The notes under the pieces were generated by a model. It did no database searches, was not told where the DNA came from, and was given only the letters and a program-made list of their open reading frames with translations. From Holdemania massiliensis AP2 (GTDB lineage Bacteria > Bacillota_I > Bacilli_A > Erysipelotrichales > Erysipelotrichaceae), in the NCBI RefSeq assembly GCF_000327285.1, contig NZ_HE998567.1, forward strand, positions 1,410,967 through 1,474,966: a stretch of 64,000 nucleotides of DNA, in the 5' to 3' direction. Both the position numbers and the translations under genes were made by a program. Positions 43,930 through 54,635 of this stretch are shown here, one piece after another. Numbering within the stretch: the stretch's first letter is position 1; every line of letters starts with the position of its first letter.

Positions 43930-45798
43930 TTAATCCTCCCTTTTATCTTTTCCTTGGTATCCAAACTTTAAATCATGCAGCTGTGCATGATAACCTAAAA
44001 CAAATTTTCCAGTTAACGGTGCATCTTCAAATTTTTCTGGATTAATTTGTGAAAGAATATCTGTTAATTGGTTTTCATAATAATTCGTACTTAAGCGTAA
44101 GAGATAAGGCTGAAGTTTTGCCTGCAAATTCATTAATGTTGATTGCGGATATCGTACAAATTGTCCCATATAACGCATTGCATTTGTCTCATATTTTCCA
44201 TTACCGTCAGGCTTTGTTCTTTCTTCAATGTAATGCATTACCGCTAACGCACGACCGCAAAGATAGCTGATGTCTTGACATTCTTTATCTATTCTCACTG
44301 GCAGATTCTCCTCTCTTCCCTTAATTCTGGCTTCATCAATATAAAATTTCCGAATCACTGCGCAACAAACTTCAAGCACGCGATTATACTCATCTGTATT
44401 CTTTCCATAAGGATTTGTTGCTTTCGTTACGGCTTTTAACATAAAGTCTCGCGGTAAGGGCTGTCCTTCCTGGATACATTTGATCAATCGCTTTGCAGAA
44501 GAAGCTAATAATTTAGGATTAACGGGTTCACCGTATAAAGTGCTAACAATTTTATTGATACTCGGTGACCCCACCGTTTGATATGGGATTTTTTTACCTG
44601 TCTCGCCTTGAGTCTTGAAAGCTGTTTTATACCAACTGATGGTTTCATGCCAGCGCAGTACATTGGCAAACAATTGCGAACTGCTTGTCTGTTGATAGTA
44701 AATGATCGATAAGCGCCCAGGCGTTGCCGCTTCCAATCCGAGTGTCATTACCTCTTCATCTGCAACCATTGGCTTTGACAAGTAACCCGCCATCGCCTTA
44801 TTCAAAGCTCTTGAAAAATCTTCATATGTTTCAAATCTTGCATCAGGCAGTTCACCCCCAAGATCAAACAAATCCGCACTTTCATTGTAATTTAACAAGC
44901 TGATTGTCTTGCTTCCCCAGCTTACAAACACAGCTTCACCAAATGTTCTGCCTTGTTTGCTGATCAGCCATTTTAAAGCATTGATCGCTTTCTGCGATGA
45001 CTCATAGCCCATACTCATGGATTCTTCAGGATTACTAAATCGTCCACGATATGTAAAACCCTGCGAATCATTCGATGAAATTAACTTGCTCATATCTGCA
45101 GAATTTCTGACCTTCGACGGAATTCTCATAGTCACTGGCATTTGTTCACCTGTGATCAAATCCAAATCAAGTCTGCCTTCTTCCTGCAGCTGTTTTTGAT
45201 AAAATCCAGTGAATGACTCAACTAGTTCTGGATCTTTCCATAAAGCAACCCCATTGACTACAAAACGAACAAAAGCATCTTCCTGAGTTCCTGTAACCAT
45301 CTGGAAAATTAATGGCTTGTTTTCTTTGAGATTCCATTTTTTCATTAGCTTACCTTGATCATCCGTAATTAATAAACCTTCTTTTATTAAATCGTGGGCT
45401 AATGTTCCTTCTTCTAAATAAGTGAACAACTCCTGAACTAATGAATAAGCAAAATCAGAACTGCACCAGGCCTCCAAAAACTTTCGATAATTAGTATAAC
45501 TGCTGTTTTCATCAGATACTTGATCTAAATCTTTTGCAATATATTTCAGTTTATCAAATAGCGGATGAGGCGCAGGAGATTTTCCAGATCGGCTGGAAGA
45601 TTCAATTGTACAAGGGATACGGGTAAGAGATTCAGTTTTGGATAAGACTCTTGCGGATATAAATCGGCTATGCTCAATCCTGACTTCAATATGGGCAACT
45701 TGCTCAATAAACCCTACTGGCAAAAGGCTTTTGGCTTCGGCTTCAATCGCGTCAAGATTTTGATCATAAACCGAACATAAGTTTTGGATCCATCCCAT
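43930..45798 (-). CDS. cas8c: Cas8c (Csd1), type I-C large subunit
   Basis: A 622-residue Csd1 protein. Family landmarks are SRSGKSPAPHPLFDKLKYI, LISSNDSQGFTYRGRF, FGEAVFVSWGSKTISLL and ALAVMHYIEE. It recognises the PAM and completes Cascade; in type I-C the small subunit is usually made from an internal start in this gene. Overlaps none; 1 bp after cas5 stop. Confidence 0.93.
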   Translation of the reverse strand: MGWIQNLCSVYDQNLDAIEAEAKSLLPVGFIEQVAHIEVRIEHSRFISARVLSKTESLTRIPCTIESSSRSGKSPAPHPLFDKLKYIAKDLDQVSDENSSYTNYRKFLEAWCSSDFAYSLVQELFTYLEEGTLAHDLIKEGLLITDDQGKLMKKWNLKENKPLIFQMVTGTQEDAFVRFVVNGVALWKDPELVESFTGFYQKQLQEEGRLDLDLITGEQMPVTMRIPSKVRNSADMSKLISSNDSQGFTYRGRFSNPEESMSMGYESSQKAINALKWLISKQGRTFGEAVFVSWGSKTISLLNYNESADLFDLGGELPDARFETYEDFSRALNKAMAGYLSKPMVADEEVMTLGLEAATPGRLSIIYYQQTSSSQLFANVLRWHETISWYKTAFKTQGETGKKIPYQTVGSPSINKIVSTLYGEPVNPKLLASSAKRLIKCIQEGQPLPRDFMLKAVTKATNPYGKNTDEYNRVLEVCCAVIRKFYIDEARIKGREENLPVRIDKECQDISYLCGRALAVMHYIEERTKPDGNGKYETNAMRYMGQFVRYPQSTLMNLQAKLQPYLLRLSTNYYENQLTDILSQINPEKFEDAPLTGKFVLGYHAQLHDLKFGYQGKDKRED

Positions 45799-45799
45799 A

Positions 45800-46498
45800 T
45801 CACCTTTCCTCCATCATCATATTAACGCCAGGAATAAATTGTTTTTCAGACATTTTCCCAAGTTCACGAATCATCGAACAATCTTGCGGTGCAATAAACT
45901 CAATCACTCCTTTTTTCATGATCGGCATCCAAAAACAGGATTTTAAATGATCATCCTTGGATTCAGATGGATAGATAAATGAATGAAACATCAAACCTAA
46001 GGCAACTTCATTCACTTCATCATAAGGGGAAGTTCCTTCACCAAAAACACAAGGTTCTACATAGGCTTGACATTCACGAGCGCCTAGGAATATATCTCTG
46101 CGTCCACCTCGTTCTATCATTCTCTTCGTAATGTCATAATGTTTATGTTCATTCCGATCTTGGATTAAATCGGCACGATTTTCATTCCAAACAAAATGAG
46201 CTTCGACCTGATATTCCACATCATGAAGATACGTATATAGTGATAAATCATTTTGATCAGAGTAATAGCGTATTGGTCTGATTCCCTTAGACTGGGTTTG
46301 AATGATTTTCATCACACGACAGCGATCAATAACCCATATCAAAGTTGGTTTCCAATATATACTTTCCGTAATTCCTTTCAATGCTTGATAGGTTGGAACT
46401 GAATAACTGAATTTCTCTCCCCCTACCTTTGTGAGAGGATCTGTAAACAGTGCGTCATTTCCCCAAACACGAAAGCTAACTTTATTGCTATAAATCAT
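45800..46498 (-). CDS. cas5c: Cas5 (Cas5d/c), type I-C crRNA endonuclease
   Basis: A 232-residue Cas5. [13 protein letters not shown] with [27 protein letters not shown] is the family start. In type I-C this subunit cuts the precursor at the repeat hairpin (Cas6 is absent here), so the stem conservation described for the repeats matters for it. Confidence 0.93.
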   Translation of the reverse strand: MIYSNKVSFRVWGNDALFTDPLTKVGGEKFSYSVPTYQALKGITESIYWKPTLIWVIDRCRVMKIIQTQSKGIRPIRYYSDQNDLSLYTYLHDVEYQVEAHFVWNENRADLIQDRNEHKHYDITKRMIERGGRRDIFLGARECQAYVEPCVFGEGTSPYDEVNEVALGLMFHSFIYPSESKDDHLKSCFWMPIMKKGVIEFIAPQDCSMIRELGKMSEKQFIPGVNMMMEER

Positions 46499-46511
46499 CT
46501 CTTCACCTCTT

Positions 46512-49034
46512 TCATATCATCCATGATTGAGCCTCAAAATCAGTCACACCAATTTCTTCGTTATAACAACTTGCTTTTAAATAATAAAGATCTACCGCTT
46601 CATGATATACAAAGTTTTCTTTCCGCCTGCGAATAAAAGCTTCACTAAGATTTACGGTATAATTTTGTGCTTGTCGTTTTAGCTTTCGTATTACCTCTGG
46701 ATTAAATTGAATTCTGCCAGAATTGAGTTCTTCTATCAGTTCATCTCCTTTTTTATAAGGAACCAAAACTCCAATTGAATAATCATCAATGACCTTAAAA
46801 TATCGGCCAGCTGTTTGGAAAGCTTGATGCATCGGCCAATTTTCTGAATTAAGGTTTTCTTTTGCTGTCCAGCAAAAACAGTGGGCATTTAAATCATAAA
46901 GGGTTACACGCTGCTCTGAAATTGAAACTGGATAATCAATTTGTTCCTGAATTTGCTCATAGTAATTTTGATAATACATTGCCAGGGCTTTATCGGATAA
47001 TAAATTGAAATCAAATTGTTCAGGGAATTTCTTAAATTGCTCAAGCACGATTCGAGAACATAAGATCCTTCTAATTAATTGGGAAACGGTGGTATTTTTA
47101 GCAGCTGAATTGTGCATAAAATCAATCTCATAGGAATAGAAAACTATAAGTTCTCCTGTTTTTTTATGATCATGCCGATTGCATCTTCCTGCCGCTTGTA
47201 TTAAAGAATCCAAGCCAGAACAAGCTCGCAGAACTACATCAAAACTGATATCCACTCCGGCCTCAATTAACGACGTACTTACACATAATACCGGCTTCTT
47301 TCCATTTAATGCTTGAATTAATTCCTGGATCTTCGATTTTTTGTGATCTGGACATAAGTTCGTGGTCAACAAAATCAGTAAAGGTCGCTGGTTTTCTGGT
47401 ATCGATTCAATTCTTTCCTTTAAACCATTATAGACACGAATTGCTCCCGCAATTGTATTCATGATCGTTAAGGCATTATTTCGTTCTTGTTGTTTAGTCA
47501 AGGTCAGATCTGCAATCTCTTCTGCAGAAAACAAGCTATCTGGCTCTGCCTGATTGGATATTGAAACACGATGAATATTTTTTGAATCTTCAAAATAACC
47601 GCTATCAATATTCTTATATTCGGATAGTTGAAGTGGATGTTTTACTTGATCTAATGGTGGTAATGTGGCACTGCACAAGATTACTTTGACATCAGTCAAA
47701 TGCTTTAACATATTTAAAGCACTATTGAACATAGAAATACAACTATCAGGTATTGACTGTATTTCGTCAAAAATAATTACTGAGTTGCTTAACTGGTGCA
47801 ACCTCCGAAGATCTTTTTTCCGGCCTGAATAAAAGGTGTTCAGAAAATGAACTAATGAAGTAATGATTATTGGCGAATCCCAACGTTCTGTGTGCAATTC
47901 ATAATCTTCAAGGTCTTGTTGTTTTGATTCACTATCACAATCATTCATCAATTCATTGAAATAATCAGAATAATGTTCAAGAATCCAATCAGAACGGTCA
48001 TCCAAATGAAGAACATCTTTAATCGATTTAGCATTCTGCAACAGAATGCTAAGATATGGGATGACATAAATAATATGTTGTGTTTCTGGATAATTACATG
48101 CATGATGCAACGCAAGGCGAAGGCTTGCCAAAGTCTTTCCTGATCCTGTAATCGCCTGCAAGCAATAAATACCATACGGCCACTGCCCCGCATTCATACA
48201 GGCTTCACTTATTCGATTGCGAATTTGTTTCAAAGCTTCTGAAGCCTGCAATGGATTTTTAAGACTAAATTCAGCTAGCGCATTTTCGAGTCTTAATCGA
48301 AGTTTTTCCCAAATTGCCAGACGATTTTCTCTTAATGGTAAATCTTTCTGTTCAGCAAAACAGGCTGCATCTAAACGATCACTATCAATTAAACTGCTGA
48401 AAAGAAAGCGTTCAATTAACCCTAAAGTGAACCTTGATTCAGCATATTTTAGTTGAATCAATTCTTCCTTACTTGATTTTTTTAATAAGGGTCTTTCCTT
48501 GATAAGCATATTGATTTTTTTGATTATTTGACTAATTTCAATTCTAGCCTCGTTTATTAATTCATCAATTTCTTCTTGGCAGTTCAATTCGTTAATAAAG
48601 TCTTCATGAACTTGTTTGTTCTTATCAAAATCCAATAATTTCTCAAAAGGAGATTCACCGCGGCTATCATAAACATCCATTAATCCTCTATGATGACCTA
48701 ATATCGCCATTGAACAGAGTTGAAATAACAGCTTATTAATGCTTGGATTAATCTCTTTGTTCGAAATCTCCGCATCTATTATTTTCTCTTTTAAAAGTTG
48801 CGCTCCGGCTGCAGCGTGGTTGATTTTTCCCTTTTTTTCGATTTGATTCTCTAGCATATATGTTTGAAAAATCGGATTTGCTTTACCAACATCATGAAGT
48901 AAACCAATAAGTTTCCCTGTAGAAGAAAGACCAAGTGAAAAACAATTTTCTTGCATTAAACATGCTACATTTTCACTATGATTTTGCAAAGACTGTGCTT
49001 GTTGTTTTGATTCATTCCAGTGTGCTAAAAACAT
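46512..49034 (-). CDS. cas3: Cas3 helicase-nuclease (type I-C)
   Basis: About 840 residues. The N-terminal HD nuclease has [15 protein letters not shown] and GHHRGLMD. The superfamily-2 helicase has Walker [17 protein letters not shown] box [11 protein letters not shown], and motif [12 protein letters not shown]. It unwinds and degrades the target after Cascade binding. ATG at 49034 follows CAGGAGGTG by 7 bp. First gene of the operon; a TATAAT on the minus strand lies at 49070-49075. Confidence 0.94.
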   Translation of the reverse strand: MFLAHWNESKQQAQSLQNHSENVACLMQENCFSLGLSSTGKLIGLLHDVGKANPIFQTYMLENQIEKKGKINHAAAGAQLLKEKIIDAEISNKEINPSINKLLFQLCSMAILGHHRGLMDVYDSRGESPFEKLLDFDKNKQVHEDFINELNCQEEIDELINEARIEISQIIKKINMLIKERPLLKKSSKEELIQLKYAESRFTLGLIERFLFSSLIDSDRLDAACFAEQKDLPLRENRLAIWEKLRLRLENALAEFSLKNPLQASEALKQIRNRISEACMNAGQWPYGIYCLQAITGSGKTLASLRLALHHACNYPETQHIIYVIPYLSILLQNAKSIKDVLHLDDRSDWILEHYSDYFNELMNDCDSESKQQDLEDYELHTERWDSPIIITSLVHFLNTFYSGRKKDLRRLHQLSNSVIIFDEIQSIPDSCISMFNSALNMLKHLTDVKVILCSATLPPLDQVKHPLQLSEYKNIDSGYFEDSKNIHRVSISNQAEPDSLFSAEEIADLTLTKQQERNNALTIMNTIAGAIRVYNGLKERIESIPENQRPLLILLTTNLCPDHKKSKIQELIQALNGKKPVLCVSTSLIEAGVDISFDVVLRACSGLDSLIQAAGRCNRHDHKKTGELIVFYSYEIDFMHNSAAKNTTVSQLIRRILCSRIVLEQFKKFPEQFDFNLLSDKALAMYYQNYYEQIQEQIDYPVSISEQRVTLYDLNAHCFCWTAKENLNSENWPMHQAFQTAGRYFKVIDDYSIGVLVPYKKGDELIEELNSGRIQFNPEVIRKLKRQAQNYTVNLSEAFIRRRKENFVYHEAVDLYYLKASCYNEEIGVTDFEAQSWMI

Positions 49035-49069
49035 ATACACACCTCCTGACAACAATTATCTATAGTTTT

Positions 49070-49075
49070 ATTATA
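49070..49075 (-). promoter_or_regulatory. Probable -10 of the cas operon
   Basis: Minus-strand TATAAT 35 bp before the cas3 ATG, without a clear -35. Array 3 transcripts also run into this region from the right. Confidence 0.45.
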
Positions 49076-49221
49076 CCTCTTTTTCTAATTATTTCTACCT
49101 TTCTTTACATTTACAAGTAATTGAATACTCTGCAAATCACAAGCATGAATTACAAATTCCAGTGGATATGTCGCATAAGCAATGTGAAAATTTGGACGAT
49201 TCTGACGCTATGGCCACGATC

Positions 49222-50197
49222 ATTTCAATCCACGCACCGCGTGAGCGATGCGACGCCTGTGTAACTGTCTGAGCCATATACACCGAGCCATTTCAATCCA
49301 CGCACCGCGTGAGCGATGCGACCAAAACCGACAATATCCTGTTCGCCATTGCCCAGAATTTCAATCCACGCACCGCGTGAGCGATGCGACTTATGCTGAT
49401 TCAGCAGATATTTCCAAAGACTTTATTTCAATCCACGCACCGCGTGAGCGATGCGACGTAATCAACAATAAATCATTGCAATATGGTAACTATTTCAATC
49501 CACGCACCGCGTGAGCGATGCGACCATACGCTTCCGGATAGCGTTCAGCAAAAGCGCATTTCAATCCACGCACCGCGTGAGCGATGCGACGTATCCATCT
49601 TTTTGTCGCCCTGGCAGCATGTCCAATTTCAATCCACGCACCGCGTGAGCGATGCGACGGGTGTCGTGGATCACGATACCCTGATTGTTTATCAATTTCA
49701 ATCCACGCACCGCGTGAGCGATGCGACTTAAGCTCGGCATCATCGCATACAGAAAACCCAGATTTCAATCCACGCACCGCGTGAGCGATGCGACGTATTC
49801 CCTACAGTGACATTTGAAAGCAATAGTGCTATTTCAATCCACGCACCGCGTGAGCGATGCGACTATCGCAGATTATGAGGTAAAAAACCCTCTCGCTATT
49901 TCAATCCACGCACCGCGTGAGCGATGCGACGATTTCTCCAAACAGAGCATCGCGAATCTTTGGGATTTCAATCCACGCACCGCGTGAGCGATGCGACGAA
50001 TGGTACAGACATAGGTCAGCGCCGGCTGTTTATTTCAATCCACGCACCGCGTGAGCGATGCGACGAAAATATTAATCAAAAATATAGCTAATACACTAAT
50101 TTCAATCCACGCACCGCGTGAGCGATGCGACATATGTATTATTTTGGAATCTCGTGGTAAAGATATTTCAATCCACGCACCGCGTGAGCGATGCGAC
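49222..50197 (-). CRISPR. CRISPR array 3 (type I-C, upstream of cas3)
   Basis: Fifteen 33-bp repeats (14 spacers, 33-36 nt), transcribed leftwards, same direction as the cas operon. The minus-strand repeat starts GTCGCATCGCTCACGCGG and ends TGCGTGGATTGAAAT; it equals the first four repeats of array 1. Repeat starts (plus strand): 49222, 49290, 49358, 49425, 49492, 49558, 49626, 49695, 49762, 49831, 49898, 49965, 50032, 50099, 50165. No repeat decay was seen, so the array may be young or well maintained. Confidence 0.97.
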
Positions 50198-50345
50198 AGT
50201 TAATAAGAAACTAAACAGTACTCATATGATTCTTATCGCATCTCTATCGTAGCTAAACATCGATATACTTGCAATACTTTCTTCATTTTTCACATATTTC
50301 TGGTGCGAACCTCCCTAGGATTTCATGTTCACCTCAGGTTCGCAC
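50198..50345 (-). promoter_or_regulatory. CRISPR leader 3, with boundary inverted repeat and promoter
   Basis: The inverted repeat spans 50302-50345 and touches the stop codon of the SagB-like gene. The 104-nt core carries TTGCAA (50269-50274), a 17-bp spacer and TACGAT (minus strand of 50246-50251), then AAGAATCATAT and TTTCTTATT beside the first repeat. Confidence 0.8.
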
Positions 50346-51176
50346 TTATAATCCCTCTTCTTCTACAAAACGATAAAATTCTTTTTCTTTTTCTATATCA
50401 TCGGAATTGACAGTGCCAACTGGTGCTGTATAAACAACAAATTCTTCATTACCATCTAACTCAAAAAGCTTACTACAAATAGCATCATCAAATGCCGCGA
50501 TTCCACACGCTCCCAAATTTAAAGCTGCACAGGCCAAATACAGATTCTGACCGACATGTCCAACATCAATTAAAGCTACACGATGTGCACGTATTCCATA
50601 TCGCCATTCACATCGATAAGCTATGAGTGACCAATAAAATACAACACTAGCTTTACCAGCCCAGATTTGACCGCATAATGAATCGGAAATTATTTTCTCA
50701 TCGTTGTCGACCTCATGCAAAAATTCCAGTGCATGCTCCATCGGCAAATAATGATATGCCCCGGATTTTAGTCCTTCGCACTTTTTGACAATTAAATAAG
50801 TTTCAAAACCATGGCGAGCACCGCCAGAAGGCACTGTTCTCAACGTTGCATATTGCTTTCCACGAATCTCTTTTACGCCTTGACTTGCCCATAGTAAATA
50901 GGATAATTGAAGCAAGCTAATCGGTTTCTGTGTGAATACCCGAGAACTATGCCGCCGCGAAAGAATCTCTGTAAAATCTTCAATTTTGGTCAATGCTTCA
51001 AAATTACGCGGCAGCTTTATCTGCTGAGTTCTCATCGCTGCTTTTACCAAAGGTGGCTGAGGTTTCTTTAATTGCTGATCTGAAATGAATTCATCTTGAT
51101 CCTCCAGACTCTGACAATGCATAAATTGCCGTCCTTCTTGAATTAAAGCTTTTACACGTTTTTCATTCATCATCAT
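50346..51176 (-). CDS. SagB/ThcOx-type nitroreductase-like oxidoreductase
   Basis: About 276 residues. RRHSSRVFTQKPISLLQLSYLLWASQG, TVPSGGARHGFETYL, GAYHYLPMEHALEFL and ALNLGACGIAAFD are typical of the SagB-type FMN-dependent dehydrogenase family. SagB enzymes oxidise azolines in peptide toxins, but no cyclodehydratase or precursor is next to it, so this looks like an orphan. The start is one of a run of ATG codons (51176, 51173, 51170) after GGGAG. Its stop abuts the leader inverted repeat of array 3. Confidence 0.78.
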   Translation of the reverse strand: MMMNEKRVKALIQEGRQFMHCQSLEDQDEFISDQQLKKPQPPLVKAAMRTQQIKLPRNFEALTKIEDFTEILSRRHSSRVFTQKPISLLQLSYLLWASQGVKEIRGKQYATLRTVPSGGARHGFETYLIVKKCEGLKSGAYHYLPMEHALEFLHEVDNDEKIISDSLCGQIWAGKASVVFYWSLIAYRCEWRYGIRAHRVALIDVGHVGQNLYLACAALNLGACGIAAFDDAICSKLFELDGNEEFVVYTAPVGTVNSDDIEKEKEFYRFVEEEGL

Positions 51177-51223
51177 TATAGCTCCCATCTTTTCCTTAAT
51201 TATAACAGTTCCGCCATAAACGA

Positions 51224-51259
51224 AAAGAAAAACTCCATCCTAAAAAATCAAGATGGAGA
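51224..51259 (-). terminator. Terminator after the flavoprotein gene
   Basis: CTCCATC pairs with GATGGAG and is followed by TTTTTCTTTT on the minus strand. It separates the flavoprotein gene from the SagB-like gene. Confidence 0.7.
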
Positions 51260-51267
51260 AATGATAT

Positions 51268-53205
51268 TTATTTTTTCCCGCAGGTATGACCTGCAAGCCA
51301 GCCATGGGTCATAGCCATACCTACAGAGTTTCCAGCCATAGGCGTACTGTAGCCTAAACCATATCGACCACCCAAGCAATTGCCGGCAGCATACAAGTTG
51401 TCAATCTTTTCCCATTGTTTATTTAATACATTTTGATCAGCATCTGTAACCAATCCAGATAACGTAACCATGGATGGATTGCCACCATGACTCAGATTGC
51501 CAGTTCCACCATAAAATGGTGCTGTTTCAATAGGAATCATAAATTCTTTATCTTTACCATAATCTGTATCGCCTTCTGCGGAATGACACAACTCATTGTA
51601 ATGAGCGATACTGTCAAGGAAATTCTGTTTTGCTTCTCCTTCATAACCTAACAAATCAGCCAATTCCTCCAACGTATTAGCGGCAAAGACGGTGCCTTTC
51701 ATCATTTTCCGTTCAGCCAGATTAGCACCAGTAACGGTTGAGCCTTCCGGATTACCAATTTCAACAGCATCCATATCCGCTTTCAATACGTCATAAAAAT
51801 CATCCATACCAAAATTTGGAGCACCATGATCTAATGGAGCCTTGGCCACGGTTTCACTCCAATTCGCATCGGTAACATAACAAGCCAGACCCGCAGGCTG
51901 ACGTTTGGATACCGAACCCAGCTGACTGATTGCGCCTTCATTGCAGAAACGCTTTCCTTCAACATTTAACATCAGCATTGGACAGGTTCCCCAAGGTCCG
52001 CTGACACCGCCGCCCAGTGCCATCCAGCCACGCGGTGAAGCTTCAATCATACCGCCAGCCCAGCAACCCATTTTGTGGCCGATCCCAGCACGGATGGTTG
52101 TGCTTGCCCAATCCTCAGCTGTTTTTCCATCTCGTTCAGCCCATTCCATACCTTCATTTAATAAAGCCCAACACATCTTTGGATCACCGATAAAATCTCC
52201 AGCGCATAAAATTACACCCTTATTCGCTGTAAACTTAACATACTCACCCTCAGCATTCTTAGCGATCAAGCCTGTAACAGTCCCTTCATCAGACTGGACT
52301 AAGACAACACCTGTATGTTCAAAGAACCATTCAGCCCCATGTTCTTGGGTATACTGTACAATATATTTATGAACAAATTCTATATTGTTCCCTTGATAGC
52401 CATAGAATTGTGCATTACATGGCCAAGTCTTATAACCACCGCAGCGAATTGGATAGGAAACTTTCGCTCCGCTGTAAGCAGCCTGAGTATTACATAACGG
52501 ATATTCAAACATGTTGGACATATCAAATTCGCCTTCATCAGGGACTTCTACACCTGGAATTCGAACCATCGTCCCCTTCATGAAGACATGACTGTCATTC
52601 GCTTTCCGCTGTTCTTCATACAGATTATAAATTTCCTGATATCGATCAAACATCGCACCGGAATTCTGCACGAAGCCGCGGATAATATCCGGATTACAGC
52701 GTCCATTGGCTCGCAGGCAGAACTCAGAAGTAATTTCACCTGTATTGTATGGGCCAAAACCACGATTAATCAAAAATTGCGAATTGACATGACCGATATC
52801 CTCACCAAACCAACCGCCCATATTTGCCCCGGTATTCTCTAAATCTACAAATGCACCCCAGGCCTGCTGTTCAATGACGGCAACACTTGACCCTTCATCC
52901 ACAGCGCCCAAAGCAGCACCCAAACCGGAATGACCTCCACCTAAAATTACGACATCGAACGTCTTTTCTTCTTTGATTTCTGAATCGGCAACCACTGGTT
53001 TCTCACCCAGCCAATCACCAGGGCCACAATAGCCCGGAACTCGTCCATCCGCTGCGGCAGACCCGCTATTCGCAGTTACCACTGGTGTTGATTCCGGCTG
53101 CGTCTCATTCGTTGAACAGGCACTGAGCAATCCCATTGCGGCAACACCCAACGCGCTTGCTGCTGTAGATTTTAGAAAATCCCGTCTTGAAATTCCTTTA
53201 TTCAT
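51268..53205 (-). CDS. Tat-exported FAD-dependent flavoprotein (fumarate/urocanate reductase-like)
   Basis: A 645-residue exported flavoprotein. The N-terminus carries a twin-arginine motif (SRRDFLK) and a lipobox-like LLSACS, so a Tat lipoprotein is likely. The FAD domain has VVILGGGHSGLGAALGA; the C-terminus has GGTGNLSHGGNPSM and YAAGNCLGGRYGLGYSTPMAGNSVG as in the fumarate reductase flavoprotein family. The N-terminal FMN-bound domain of some relatives is absent. Electron donor and acceptor are unknown. It stands beside a LytTR two-component system on the same strand, which may control it. Confidence 0.85.
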   Translation of the reverse strand: MNKGISRRDFLKSTAASALGVAAMGLLSACSTNETQPESTPVVTANSGSAAADGRVPGYCGPGDWLGEKPVVADSEIKEEKTFDVVILGGGHSGLGAALGAVDEGSSVAVIEQQAWGAFVDLENTGANMGGWFGEDIGHVNSQFLINRGFGPYNTGEITSEFCLRANGRCNPDIIRGFVQNSGAMFDRYQEIYNLYEEQRKANDSHVFMKGTMVRIPGVEVPDEGEFDMSNMFEYPLCNTQAAYSGAKVSYPIRCGGYKTWPCNAQFYGYQGNNIEFVHKYIVQYTQEHGAEWFFEHTGVVLVQSDEGTVTGLIAKNAEGEYVKFTANKGVILCAGDFIGDPKMCWALLNEGMEWAERDGKTAEDWASTTIRAGIGHKMGCWAGGMIEASPRGWMALGGGVSGPWGTCPMLMLNVEGKRFCNEGAISQLGSVSKRQPAGLACYVTDANWSETVAKAPLDHGAPNFGMDDFYDVLKADMDAVEIGNPEGSTVTGANLAERKMMKGTVFAANTLEELADLLGYEGEAKQNFLDSIAHYNELCHSAEGDTDYGKDKEFMIPIETAPFYGGTGNLSHGGNPSMVTLSGLVTDADQNVLNKQWEKIDNLYAAGNCLGGRYGLGYSTPMAGNSVGMAMTHGWLAGHTCGKK

Positions 53206-53302
53206 AAGTTTCTCCCTTCATTCTTGGTATTTTTATCCTACCATTGCTGAAAAAAGAAAAAAATGGCTTCTGTCTGCTTGGACATTTTTCTTGTCTGCTT
53301 AG

Positions 53303-54634
53303 TCAATTTTTTAACAAGACTTCCGGGAGAGGGAAAAGCAAAGTCAGTATAAAATGATGATTGATCACTTCTGTCGATATTGTGCCTTGATATTTTTCAA
53401 CAGTATAACGAATACTCCTCAAACCATAGCCATGACCTGCATCCGCTTTTGTCGTTTGCAGCTGATCCTTATGCCAAAGCATTAAATCACATTGACAAGG
53501 ATTATCAAAACGAATAACACACCAGGATTGATTAAGACAGACCTTCACATTGATTTCCCGCATATCCTCGGAAAGCTGGCAAACATGTTCAATCGCATTA
53601 TCCAAGGCATTGGCAAAAATTGTTGTTAAATCAGCAGGAGCTAAGAAATCTAACAGCTCTCCCTGAATCATAGTTAAGAGTGGGATCTTATACCTCATGC
53701 AGCATTCATGTTTATCTGTCAGGATTACATTTAAGGTTTCATTGCCGGTGTCGACAAAGTTTTCAAAGCCTTCCATTTGTTTTTGCAGCGTATTTAAATA
53801 TTGCCGGCGCTTTTCATGATCTTCCAGCTGTTCCAGAACTTGAAGATGATTTTTCATATCATGATATTTCTGATTCACGATTTCCATAGTCTGCTGGCGA
53901 TTTTCCACTTGGCGATACTGCAGCTTCAGAATGGTTTGCATACGCTGCAGATCTTCCTCTTTGCGCTGGCTTTCCATCATCCATTGATAACCAACAATGG
54001 TTAGAAAACCACAGATACTGGCAATTCCTTCAATAGAAATAGCTTCCAATCCGCGTGCCCAGCTTTCTTTGCCTAACGTCTCTGCAAAAGTCCCAATATA
54101 AACTACAGGGACAACACTTAAAGCAATCAATCCCATATAAACTGGATTTTGCTGAGTCAAGTCATATCGAAAAACCATCTTTTTCACAGGTGTCAAAATT
54201 AGAATATAGATTCCGAGCAGACCAAAACAGGAAATCAGGCGTAATCCCCAGGCTGAACCTTCTACTAAAAAATTAGTTGATTGAGCACTGATCATCAGAT
54301 GACCAATTAAGTGTCGAATAAATCGTGTCGCCAAAAACAGCACGATAACATAGTAAAAACATTCCCGCCATCGGCAGCCGCAATACAGTCTGACAAAAAA
54401 CATCAATGTTAGAAAGGTTTCCAATACATAAAGAATGCTGTAAATATCACGGGTTTGCTGCGAAGTCATACTGAGGAGATTCCATAAGTAATAACCAGTG
54501 ACTAAAAGCAGAGGAAGTCCCCAGCGACGCCAAGAATGCGGACGAAGCGATGAAAGATAATAAAGAACGGCATAGACTTCACAAACTGTAAACAGCAGCA
54601 GGAAACCAAGATCTAACAGTTCTGATTGCGTCAT
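53303..54634 (-). CDS. GHKL-type sensor kinase (AgrC-like)
   Basis: A 443-residue kinase with six or seven helices in the first ~215 residues, then a coiled coil and the motif QKYHDMKNHLQVL with the phospho-His. The ATPase has IFANALDNAIEHV and GHGYGLRSI. This is the AgrC/NatK-type family that pairs with LytTR regulators. It follows its regulator by 1 bp. No AgrD-like peptide gene was found nearby. Confidence 0.85.
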   Translation of the reverse strand: MTQSELLDLGFLLLFTVCEVYAVLYYLSSLRPHSWRRWGLPLLLVTGYYLWNLLSMTSQQTRDIYSILYVLETFLTLMFFVRLYCGCRWRECFYYVIVLFLATRFIRHLIGHLMISAQSTNFLVEGSAWGLRLISCFGLLGIYILILTPVKKMVFRYDLTQQNPVYMGLIALSVVPVVYIGTFAETLGKESWARGLEAISIEGIASICGFLTIVGYQWMMESQRKEEDLQRMQTILKLQYRQVENRQQTMEIVNQKYHDMKNHLQVLEQLEDHEKRRQYLNTLQKQMEGFENFVDTGNETLNVILTDKHECCMRYKIPLLTMIQGELLDFLAPADLTTIFANALDNAIEHVCQLSEDMREINVKVCLNQSWCVIRFDNPCQCDLMLWHKDQLQTTKADAGHGYGLRSIRYTVEKYQGTISTEVINHHFILTLLFPLPEVLLKN

Positions 54635-54635
54635 A

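Noticed and set aside
49248..49784. Open frames inside array 3 with SIHAPRERCD units
   Set aside because: Periodic translation of the 33-bp repeat; not genes.
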